This document shows, in pieces, positions 1-9,977 of a stretch of 15,000 bases of DNA. Source of the DNA: Botryococcus braunii (lineage: Eukaryota; Chlorophyta; Trebouxiophyceae). The stretch is taken from positions 1 through 15,000 of the forward strand of contig MVGU01001795.1 in NCBI GenBank assembly GCA_002005505.1, read 5' to 3'. The notes beneath the pieces are model-generated. The model saw only the letters and a program-made list of their open reading frames with translations, was not told where the DNA came from and did no database searches. The position numbers were made by a program, and so were the translations under genes. Each line of letters begins with the position of its first letter. Positions within the stretch are counted from its first letter, which is position 1.

Positions 1-583
1 CTGCAGTGCCTCCAGTGGTCTGTCCTGACTGTCCAGCTCCTGAGGAGGCCGTGCTGCCTCCTGCTGGTGTTGCCATAGTCTCTGTACTGCTGGGATTACT
101 TTCAGAAACCTTGCTTTGAGAACGAGTCGAGAACGAGGTCTGGTCATACACTTCACTTCCTCTCACAGCGTTCAGCCTGACACAGCTGATTTAAGTATAC
201 CCTTCCGGCGTACACCACAGCACTTTCAAGTATTCCACCCTTTCGAGGTCTAGCATGTAACCTTAATATGCAAGATATGCAAAATATTCTTCAGCAATTC
301 AATTGCCTGACCACCCGGACCTACTGACGGTCTCACGATAACGACGACGGGTGATAAGGGTCACTTCACGAAAAAAAAAACTTCCTAAGAGATTGAAGAC
401 TCTGTAGGTAGGCCTTCTGAGTGAATATCCAGTTGTTCCTTTTTACTTCTTCTTGCCGTCAGGCGAGTCCGTGGAAAACCCAGTACAGATGCATCCGATG
501 ATGCCATGCACTCCTGTCTGCCCTTGGCTCAGCTGGAAGGGCGTGGGCCCATAACCTGTAAAAGGTTATGGGCAGCGGCGTAT
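1..583. other. Upstream non-coding stretch
   Basis: No supported gene. Short open frames on both strands have no recognisable domain and overlap one another. An A10 run lies near 370-379. The only structure seen is the 11-bp hairpin at 547-573. Confidence 0.5.
547..573. repeat. 11-bp inverted repeat (hairpin)
   Basis: Perfect arms GCCCATAACCT and AGGTTATGGGC around the 5-base spacer GTAAA. It ends 11 bases before the first copy of the 136-bp direct repeat and is not part of the duplicated unit. Confidence 0.75.
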
Positions 584-719
584 CCTGTAAGCAAGCAGAC
601 AGGTCGTAAGTTCGTGTCTCTCCAGCTACAGTTCTTGACGACTGTCTGCTCTTTAGACACATGGAACTGCATGAACAAGACTGGCATCCTTATGTGCCCA
701 GTATCTTTCCAAACCAGTT
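584..719. repeat. 136-bp direct repeat, copy 1
   Basis: Runs from CCTGTAAGCAAGCAGACAGG to TTTCCAAACCAGTT. It is identical to 916-1051 except for one base I can see (TTCTTG here, TCCTTG there). Near identity means a recent duplication or recent gene conversion. The repeat carries no gene I recognise. Confidence 0.93.
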
Positions 720-798
720 CCGTTACATGTTGATCTGTCAATGAGCATCTACACACGGATAATCTCCTGACGGCTGAAAGCAAGTACCTTCCTATACT

Positions 799-840
799 CA
801 ATCAAGACTCCGTCCCTTAGCTGTTTGGGAGACTTGATTG
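799..840. repeat. Imperfect inverted repeat between the two 136-bp copies
   Basis: Arms CAATCAAGACTCC and GGAGACTTGATTG pair with one mismatch around a spacer containing GTCCCTTAGCTG. It lies in the 196-bp interval between the direct repeats. Confidence 0.65.
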
Positions 841-915
841 TACACTAAGATGGTTCACTTACAAACAAGCAATCAAACATGAACACATTACCAATACACA
901 CCCTGCGTCACCGCA

Positions 916-1051
916 CCTGTAAGCAAGCAGACAGGTCGTAAGTTCGTGTCTCTCCAGCTACAGTCCTTGACGACTGTCTGCTCTTTAGACACATGGAACT
1001 GCATGAACAAGACTGGCATCCTTATGTGCCCAGTATCTTTCCAAACCAGTT
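916..1051. repeat. 136-bp direct repeat, copy 2
   Basis: Second copy of the unit at 584-719, same orientation, start points 332 bp apart. The flanks diverge abruptly on both sides, so the unit ends are well defined. It has no inverted termini, which argues against a simple DNA transposon; it could be a fragment of a dispersed family or a solo end repeat. Confidence 0.93.
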
Positions 1052-1454
1052 GCTCGACTATGCGGTGATCGCAGCTTTAATAGTCCTTTCCCACTAACGC
1101 GTAATCTAGATCAGATTGTACCTTATGTTCGAAAATAGACCTCATCCGAACGTGTCTCGAGGTACCTTATGTGGATAGTGGACCCGTATCCTAATAATGT
1201 ACATTTGAAGATCACCTAAAGCACAAGGCATTCTATAATGTATGTTCACAACTCAGCACTCCTCCTCCTCCTCCTCCTTCCACCCCAGCCCACATACTGT
1301 TTTGAAGATCAAAACATTTTCCTCTGTCGTTACCGTTCCGCTCTTGTTTCATATTCTTCCTTCTGCCTCTAATATTTTCCTCGTGTATGTCTTTTTTAGA
1401 AACCCTACGGCCATTTTCATGTTGACACATGACTATTCGGGCATCGGGAGCCTG
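1052..1454. other. Non-coding stretch
   Basis: No supported gene. It holds a short CTC trinucleotide run at about 1259-1278 and the decamer GTACCTTATG twice, near 1118 and 1162. A 146-codon open frame (1242-1682) begins here but shows no domain. Confidence 0.45.
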
Positions 1455-1521
1455 AGACTGATATATTTCACTTTTCCTTTAGAGAGAAAAGTGAATATAT
1501 CAGTCTTTCACTTTTCCTTTA
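1455..1521. repeat. Foldback with duplicated 16-bp segment
   Basis: The left arm 1455-1476 (starting AGACTGATATATTTCAC) pairs with the right arm 1486-1506 (ending GAATATATCAGTCT) with one unpaired T and a 9-base loop. The 16-mer TTTCACTTTTCCTTTA occurs at 1466-1481 and again at 1506-1521, so the foldback sits between direct copies of part of its own arm. No protein is encoded. Confidence 0.8.
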
Positions 1522-2204
1522 AGCCCTCTGACAGTCGGCGCCTTTGCACTGATCCAGATCCCGCTCCCGCTGACAACTATGTGGGTTGCACTCCGCCAAT
1601 TAATAAGTACAATCGATTTTTAAACCGCGGATTGTACCCCTTGAAAGGAGTTGCCCGGACCTGGCAGTACCATCACGTGTAGTCCACGTGGGCTACTTCA
1701 GTCCAAAAGCTTAGCTCGATGCCCCGAAAAAATCTCGCGCCTTAGGCACACAGGAGTGGTGAAGACGCAAGCCGCAGAGAAGGGTAGCCCAACAACAACC
1801 AAGCAGCCTTGGGTCCGCTTGCATTTACTTTTAAATTAAAAGTAAGCAAAGTCTTTGTGTGGGAGTGGAGGAAACGTGCGTGGAGGGGGATGGTGGGGTA
1901 CCGGATGTTGGCTCCGTTGTAGCAGTTCCAAGGTTAAGTTGGGAGTCACGGCTTTTCAGCACTTTTCGGTTCCACATTTGGAGCTACAGTGTAGTAAGTA
2001 TGCATTTTCAATGTGGTGGGCTGGCCTTATTTGACTCCTTAAGGAAGCTTGTTAGAGGCGAGGTTATGCACATGGGCCCGGCAATGCTAGTTGTCTGATG
2101 GGGGACTGGGCTTAAAGCATGTGGGTTCGAGCGTGCCGAAGTGAAGGAACTCAGATTTTGGGGGCCTTTGGTTGCTTGCGCAATACTACGGTAACGTTAA
2201 CTGA
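1522..2204. other. Non-coding stretch with small foldbacks
   Basis: No supported gene. GTACAATC near 1608 pairs with GATTGTAC near 1631. TTACTTTTAA and TTAAAAGTAA flank a single A near 1826-1846. Open frames here are short and featureless. Confidence 0.45.
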
Positions 2205-2262
2205 AACTTTGCTGGTTTTAACTATTGAACGTTCAATAGTTAAAACCAGCAAAGTTCCAGTT
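2199..2262. repeat. Near-perfect 64-bp palindrome (52-bp perfect core)
   Basis: Positions 2205-2230 and 2231-2256 are exact reverse complements with no spacer; the centre reads TTGAAC|GTTCAA. Allowing one mismatch (2204 with 2257) extends it to 2199-2262. The 8-mer TTGCGCAA occurs at 2176-2183 and at 2262-2269, flanking it. It could be a foldback element, a hairpin RNA source or an extruded cruciform; no coding potential is seen. Confidence 0.93.
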
Positions 2263-2751
2263 TGCGCAACGAAAATACACTTACTTAGGGACTATTTAAC
2301 GCTTTTGGCAAAGGGGGACACTGCCTAATGAATCTGCGGACCAGCTGCAAACCCATTGTACTTAGTTGTCTGGGGGAGTGGTTGTCATCGGCGGTGAGGC
2401 TGCTCGGGGAGTCCCTCCGGATTGAGGGTCCGACTAGCCCCGAACTCAGGACTCCAAAATCAGAGTCCAGAGCCTGGACCCTGGACTCAGTACTTGGACA
2501 GTCCCACTAAGGTAGACACCTTGACCCGCCCGGATCCGATGGGTCCCCAGACTCCCCACTGGAAGGTACTAGCGGTTTCCACAGATCTAACACGAGCGTC
2601 ATTCGTGCACGTGGCACCCAGCAATTTTCCCAGCAGTATACATTCCACATAATAGGATAGGACCCGTGTTTAGGCCTGATTCTAAAGCTTCAAACAATAG
2701 GGTTTCATGCTAGCCAAGCGGGCTCATTATTGAGGGGTTCGACAGTCGTTG
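2263..2751. other. FTSH4: Probable promoter and 5' leader region of FTSH4
   Basis: No open frame of substance. No convincing TATA box is placed; TATACA near 2638 is the only candidate and is weak. The in-frame TGA at 2731-2733 bounds the coding start. Assignment as a promoter rests on position only. Confidence 0.35.
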
Positions 2752-2784
2752 ATGGCTGGGCCGCAACAGCGGTTGCTGCGGCAG
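2752..2784 (+). CDS. FTSH4: FTSH4 exon 1: start codon and first 11 residues of the presequence
   Basis: Encodes [11 protein letters not shown], followed directly by a GTAGGT donor. The frame is closed upstream by TGA at 2731-2733, so this is the first ATG available in frame unless another 5' exon exists. Base -3 is T and base +4 is G, a mediocre start context. The exon ends in phase 0 and joins exon 2 in frame after a 71-bp intron ending TTGCAG. The basic, acid-free composition fits a mitochondrial presequence. It is too short for similarity to prove it; transcript data would decide. Confidence 0.55.
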
Positions 2785-5700
2785 GTAGGTGGGAACATAG
2801 TCGCTCTTTGAGCATTATTTATACTTGCAACGTATTAAAATAATTTGGCTTGCAGATATTTACTGCTGTAGCGAAGCAGTGCCTTTCTTGTCCCTCTGGG
2901 GCAGGGCAACGATTGGTTCCCTACTCCAGGGGGAGCGTTTTACAACGACGAGCATTCAGCTTTTTGAGAGAAGAGGTCCCGACTGATCCTACGTCTCAGG
3001 TTGTTTGACCTATTATTCATGCTGGATGACTTAAAAGCGTAACACAACAAGGTTGCTGTTTGTGTGGCTGTTTAGTTTCTGCCTGATGAACATATTTATA
3101 GTGTGTACTCTTTCCATACCCGTTTTCCCATCCCTTTTCAACATCTTTTTGCGTCATGGATGCGCCACCCGAGCAGGCTGGGCTTTAACCGCAGTGCACT
3201 GCCATACAGGCAAACTACTTGCGAGAATTGAACAGAAGAGGTGAACCTGAAGCTGTAATAAGGTGGTTTGAAAGCGGTCGCTCAGCTTCAACAGAAGCTA
3301 ATCTGTGTGAATATGTAAAAGCTCTTGTGAAAGTAGACCGTCTCGATGGCTCGCTCCTTTCACAGACTTTGTCGGTAAGTCCTTTCTGACAATCTGACAT
3401 CTTCTTCTCTAAGATCAGGGTGGTTGTGAGTTTAAGGAGAAGCCTCCCCGCCATGGATCAGAGCTCTGTTTGGTTCTATGATTCTTCGAATTCATAACCC
3501 TGTAAGTGTAGCTTACTGTGACAACTGTTCTGCCAATGCGTGCTTGGTTGTGTTCCTTCATATGCCTTCTGATGGGAAGAGTATCCTGGTAGGGGACCTT
3601 GTATATCAAAACCCTCAGGGCGTTGGAGTCGATCTCTTAGTGCTCCATGATTGGTTCTTCCGGGTTTTTGGGGTGTTATAATAGACAATGGCTTTGACAT
3701 TGCTCCACTGTCAGCGGGTGTCTTTGTCTTACAATGTCAATGACTTACTGCAAACATGGATGCCCAGCGTGGAGCGCAGAATGGAGCAAACGGGGCGTAT
3801 GGGTATGCGGCTCGGGGTGTCCGGGTTGGTGAGCCTTTTCTCCCGCCACCTGTTGACTATCAGGGGTCCACAGCAGTGCGTGGTGTTACAGGTGTGCAAC
3901 GTCATTTGTTTGCAATTCCGGAAGCACTACAGCAGGGGGTCAGTGGTCCATTTGATTGCGACGTAAACGAGATGCTCCTGCAGCCCCTTATTGTGTCGGC
4001 TTTCTCAGCATGAGCGACCCTTGCCCTGAGTGCTGAATAAGGGCCTCACCTGCAGTTACAGATTTGCGAGTCATGTCTGCAGAGTTGACTGATTCTTTCG
4101 TGCTAGTGCTGGATCAGGAGTCAAATGGGATGTGCGCACTGCATGTCTGGCGATATGTAATTGTTTAACTGTTTTTAGTTTAGAGTGGCTGTCTGGGTAC
4201 GATTGGCACATTGGCCGTTTCCATGGCCTGTGGACAGTACAGTATTTGGTTGACCGTTTGTACGGTGATTCCAAATTAGACATCTACGTGAGACAGATGA
4301 GGATGTAAAGGAAATAATGGTGAATTAGGAAGCTGAATAGCAATATGCCATTTTCAGCGTTCGATCTGAGTCCCCAATAGGATAGCAGCATTGTGGTTCT
4401 AAACAACTTTCTGAAGGACTTCTCTTTCAAGTTGAACTGTTTATTGAGTAGAGACATCTGCCAATATCTTATGTTCCGTTCAATAAAATTGTCATGAATA
4501 CTTTTTCAGTGTGTCTTGTTGTGAATTTCCTGGCTGTTTTGGACCCTACTGGCGGACACGGTATTGTATGTGAAAGTTGCGGGACCCAGGTTTGCACCTC
4601 CACGATCTGGTGCAAGGTACAAGTTGCTTTCTTGGCCCTCTGAATTTTAGGTAATAGGTATATGTCATGTGCAGCATACCCTTTATTATAGCTACCATTG
4701 TCAAGCCTAATTATAACTTTTATGGCTCAGGCGGTGCAGCAGCTGCAGCAAGCGCAGACGGGCCGACATTAGGATCCCCCAAAAACCCTATTCACATGCT
4801 GCAGGCTGAGCCTGGTTTTAAAGTACAACTATGGCGGACTGTTCGGGCGCTGGCTCTAGGCTTTGTTGTGGTGGCTGGATTGGGGGCCCTTGTGGAGGAT
4901 AAGGGCCTCACAAGGGGCATTTTAAATAATCCAGACCTTCGCCCGCAGATGGAGTCGAAGACCAAGTTCGCTGATGTGAAAGGGGTCGATGAAGCTAAGG
5001 TAGCTTTTTTTGTGGCATCCTGCAGGGAAAGGTTTACTGAAGCATTGCTTGAGGGCACCTTGTTTTGAGTATCAAAGAACATAATAATCGTGGTCCAGAT
5101 CATTGTGAATGTGGCAACCTGGCTCATGCAGATTTTTATGGGTCATATCGGTTCCGTATTTGAATTCATTGCCATTGTTGACTAGTCTTTGTGTGTTTGC
5201 TTTTTTAGGTTGAGACCATCCTGGAACCATGATCATGTGTTGAAGTCAATGAGATGTGGTCAAGAATTGAAAGGTAATGGAAGAGGGGTTGCCTGTCTTT
5301 GCATCAGTGTGTGAGCAGTGCTTGACTGATATAGGAGAGCACGCTCGGCGCCCAGTCACCTTTTGTTGTGTTTAAAGTTTGCGTGGCTGTTGGCAGGCAG
5401 AGCTCGAGGAGGTCGTAGAGTATCTTAAGGATCCTACAAGATTTACAAGCCTCGGAGGGAAGCTGCCAAAGGGAGTTCTTCTAGTTGGCCCACCTGGAAC
5501 TGGTGCGAATATGGGCCCATGCTGACGTAAATGTCAATTTGCATGAAAGCGATAAGTTAAGCAGCTGCCTGACAGCTATGCAGTGTTGTATATATGGTAA
5601 TGGTTAGTGACAATCTGTGAGTCCAGGAGAGGCTGTTATTTTGGGTAGTGATCTACCAAGGTGAGGGTGCTTTGTCACATCTCTGACATTTGTACGAATG

Positions 5701-6496
5701 TAGGAGAAGTCCAAAGGGTAAAGCAATCGGTGACCAATCCCAATCCTTAATGTTTTCGAAGGACTTACGGGCAGAGTGAGATTGGCACATTATGGTCTTC
5801 TGCATGTATACTTGTTGAACCTTCATTTGCAGTAAAAATATAGTCATCCTTGTTTAGTGTCCCCCCCCCCCCCCCCAAAAAAAAAAAGGCACAGACATGA
5901 GAGCCACATTGTTTTGCTCACTTAGTCCCATTACTGTGGGGCACTCTTGTAATCCTTCGGTTGTTGTGCCTTACTGCAACATTGAAAATGTCTAGTCCCC
6001 ATTCCTCCACCCTTCCTTGCTCTGCTCAAAAGTCTTCTCCTAAAATCGCATGGAATTTGTGATGAACATGAATGACCCAAGGAGTACAGGTGGGATTGAC
6101 TTGAGATCATAATCAAATGTTGTCAATGTCCTTCTGATAGAGCATTGAAAACCCACTGTAGGATTGGGCCTTGATTTTAGGAACTGTGTTATGGAGCACA
6201 GGCAAAACTATGTTGGCGCGTGCCATTGCGGGGGAGGCTGGAGTTCCTTTCTTCTACAGCAGTGGCAGTGAGTTTGAGGAGATGTTTGTGGGTGTTGGTG
6301 CTCGGAGAGTCCGCGATCTTTTTGCAGCAGCAAAGAAGCATGCCCCTTGTATCGTGTTCCTTGATGAAATCGACGCTATTGGAGGCTCCAGAAATCCCAA
6401 GGATCAGCAGTACATGAAGATGACTCTTAATCAGCTTCTAGTTGAGTTGGATGGGTGCGAACCCCTGGGCAGAAACACGCCCTGTTGTCCATCCCC

Positions 6497-6544
<48 letters not shown>

Positions 6545-8756
6545 GTTGGGGGGGGGGGGGGTTGGGGTGGGGGGGTTTGAAAAAGTGGTCCTGCAGTACA
6601 AACACATTTGTTAACTGCCGTCAGGTCTGCTTTTGGGTTTGGGTGCATCTGGCCCGATAGTGCATGTTTCTGAGGCGTATATCTACATGCAATTTGGTGT
6701 ACTGGCGTCTGCTCAGCTACATTATCACCATTGTTGTAGGACCAACATATAAAGACTTGACTTGATTGAGTTGTGACATGGGCAACTTGGTGTGAGGTGG
6801 AGGCTGGGATTCGAACCCTTTTCCTTGACTTTTTCTTCCTACTCGCCTCTCTCTTCCTTGTACTCTTTTGAACAGAAATGGAGTACCTGTTCTCAATGAA
6901 AGTGATTTGTTAGAAGTGATTTGTTAGAAATGGAAAGTGACCTTATGCAACCGGATTTTGAATTTTTGCACATTGCACCTGCAGGTTCAAACCTAGTGAA
7001 GGTGTGATTGTTATTGCCGCAACCAACTTCCCAGATTCCTTAGACAAGGCTCTAGTGAGGCCTGGCCGCTTTGATCGGCACGTTACAGTTCCCAACCCTG
7101 ATGTTCGAGGTCGAGAGCAGATATTGGAGGCCCACACGCGAACCGTTCCATTGGATGAAGATGTCCACCTGGGGGTGGGACCCGCTTTCATTGTTGCCAG
7201 TGGGTGGATTGTCATATCTAAATAGGTACTGGAATGCTTTATCTCGTGAAATGGCATTTGTACTACTTCTTCTATGAACGACGTGTTGCAGTGAGGGAGA
7301 GTTGAGTTTTTTGTTGGAGTCATGTGGTTTTACTGCTGTTATATCAAATATGCAGTGACCATTGGTGGATTTGGTTGGTCTATCCTTCTGGTTTTAACTT
7401 GCCTCTGCATGTTGATGGGCAACTTGTTGAGATGGCAGCTTCAGAGTCTTCACTCGAAATATATACCCCATTTTGTCAATTATAGTGGATCAGAAATTGT
7501 TGGTTCCTGTACTTGGATGAACAGAAGAGGCCGCCAGGTATGCGTCCATCATTTTTTTAAAGACGTGTTTTTCTTTTTGCACATTGTGTTTTTAAGATGA
7601 AAAATCAGCAGCACTTAGCTCCCTCAGGTGAAACGAAGCTGGGCTGTTGAACAACGTGTGAAAATATTCAGAATTTGTAAACATTTGTAAATACTAGATG
7701 TTGTTCTAGCCTCTATACGGCTAGCACTGGTATGACTGGTCAGTGATTTTAGTAACCATCGTTTTAGACTGTTCATATGTGTAATAGATAGAGCGCCCCC
7801 CCCCCCCCCTCGGCGCCCCCGCGGGGCCAACACACACAGACAAACATGTATTTTACTTGGCTCAATTAACTTCATTGTTGTGTGGGCAGGTCATAGCGAG
7901 GGGCACTCCAGGATTTAGTGGGGCCGATCTAGCAAATCTTGTAAATGTTGCTGCTCTAAAAGCTGCTAGAGATAAAAAACAAAAGGTGGGTCGAGATGTT
8001 CCGCAAGCTGGATGTGTGTAGCCACCTTTTAAGGTTGGAGGCGTTGCAAAGTTGTGAGACAGAATTTTCAATCAGCACCTCAAAAGGGCAATTCAGCATT
8101 CAAACTAGTCTTTGGGAGCAACTTTAAATGTTTTGCGGTACCCCTGCCTTGTCATAACGAATGGTTGGTTCAGATTGCATAGGATAACTACAGATGACAA
8201 TTGACGATGAGCACTTCCACAGTTGTTGCCTATCTGCTAGTCGAGATTTACCGGCCAGTGATGAGGTCATCCCATGTTTTAAGTTAGGGGGACCTGATAG
8301 AGGTGTGTGTCCACATTTGCAAAGCTGTTCATGTGAGGGTGAGGGAATGGTGGTTTGTGGAAGGTGGGTATGGCCGCTCTGGAGTACGCTAAGGACCGCA
8401 TCATGATGGGTGCTGAGCGAAAATCTGCTGTTATTAGTGAAGCCAATAGGCGACTAACAGCATATCATGAAGGGGGTCATGCCCTGGTGGCTCTTCACAC
8501 TGATGGCGCACACCCTGTGCACAAAGCCACAATTGTCCCACGAGGTATGTGTTACGTGAGAAGTGTGTTTCCTAACAAAAAGTCAGAGAAGGCTGAGGCT
8601 GAAGTTTTGAAGGTGGAAAGGGTGTGGCACTTGTGTGTTCAGCACAGTCTCGTCCCCCCCCCCCCCTTTTCTCTCCCTCTCTTTCCCTTGTGTGTATTCA
8701 GCAGAGTCTCGCCCCCCCACTCTCTTTCCCCCTCTTTCCCTTGCCCCCCCTCCCGC

Positions 8757-8795
<39 letters not shown>

Positions 8796-8808
8796 CCCCT
8801 CCCCCCCT

Positions 8809-8863
<55 letters not shown>

Positions 8864-9898
8864 TGCGCGCGCGCGCGCGTGTGCGTGTGAGTGGCTGGTC
8901 TGCGGATATTTCAATTTTCAAATTACGCTGTGTCAGGAACTTGTACATGTATAGATCTGGCTAAGGATGGGGTACTGTTCTTCTGTCAATTGGCACTGCG
9001 AGGTAACCAGCTCGTGTATAAAGAGTTTAAGACATTTTCTTTGAGTATGCATTCTCAAATGTTGTGCTTGCCCAGGAATGGCCTTGGGTATGGTGATGCA
9101 ACTTCCGGAGGATGACGAGACCAGTGTGTCTCGAAGACAGCTGCTGGCCCGGCTGGATGTCTGCATGGGGGGCCGGGTGGCGGAGGAGCTGATTTTTGGA
9201 AGCGGAAATATTACGACTGGTGAGTCCACGTCTGGGTTTTGAACTGTTGAGAGGAGATTTGAATGATTGTCACACATCACCCGTCAGCATGAGTCATGTG
9301 CTAGATGTGGGAGAGGAGATTTGAGAGAGTAAGAAGAATAATTTGACAAGAGTAGATAGGGTGAATTGAACATTTCTCTTGTGGTAGCACTATGAAGCCC
9401 AGATATGCGGTGACTTTCCCCATGGCCTCTGGAAGGTGTTCTCAGTATGCATTGGGGAGTGTTGATTATGTCAAAAACGGCGAAGTCAAAAACGGCAAAC
9501 ATTGAAGTATTTTTTGAGACGGCAGCGTACGGTGCTACCCATGCAGGTGCTTCCACGGATTTGGAACAGGCTACCAGGCTTGCGCGAGCAATGGTGACCA
9601 AATATGGCATGAGTGATCGCTTGGGGCAGATAAGCATCAACTACGAGGATGATGGACGATCCCTGTCTTCAGAGACAAGGGCCCTTGTCGAGGCAGAGGT
9701 ACTAGAAGGCCACAAGTTTTGTTTTTTGGTTGCCATTGGATAGTTTAGGGGCAATGTACTTGAATTTTGCAAAAATATCGGACATTGCTGCATAGCGAGG
9801 AGCACCTAATACATGCAAGAGCTATTGAGCCAATTCTCGCATCCCGGCCCACACTGCAAACTCCTCCCCCAAACCCCCCCCTCACACACACACACACA

Positions 9899-9977
<79 letters not shown>

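Larger units (their letters stand above)
8545..9075 (+). other. FTSH4: FTSH4 intron 10 with poly-C and GT microsatellites
   Basis: 531 bp, GTATGT to GCCCAG. It contains a 58-bp imperfect tandem duplication, two GT arrays and an alternating GC stretch, listed separately. Repeat-encoded open frames rich in Cys-Val or Thr-His are artefacts of the dinucleotides. Confidence 0.92.

Noticed and set aside
604..640. tRNA T-arm-like sequence (GTAAGTTCGTGTCTCTCC) within the 136-bp repeat
   Set aside because: It has a TTCG-type loop, but the stem pairs poorly and no acceptor, D-arm or anticodon arm can be built from the flanking bases, so neither a tRNA nor a clear tRNA-derived SINE can be claimed.
1242..1682. 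146-codon open frame upstream of the gene
   Set aside because: No domain or membrane pattern of note; it runs through the CTC repeat and the foldback at 1455-1506, as chance frames do.
3892..4013. Exon 4 extended to the GTAAAC donor at 3963
   Set aside because: It would leave phase 0, which does not fit the exon 5 acceptor at 4731; it remains possible only if exon 5 starts elsewhere or another exon lies between.
4667..4730. Exon 5 starting at the ATG at 4667 as an alternative translation start
   Set aside because: The conserved N-terminal segment in exon 3 and the presequence upstream make an internal start unnecessary, and GGCTCAG at 4730 is a good acceptor.
7322..7600. 92-codon hydrophobic open frame in intron 8
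   Set aside because: Lies inside an intron with well-fixed ends, has no family resemblance and no splice signals of its own.
8355..8964. Read-through open frame from exon 10 into the GT repeats (about 199 codons)
   Set aside because: The frame continues past the conserved donor at 8545 only by chance; homology demands the join PRG|GMALGM to 9076.
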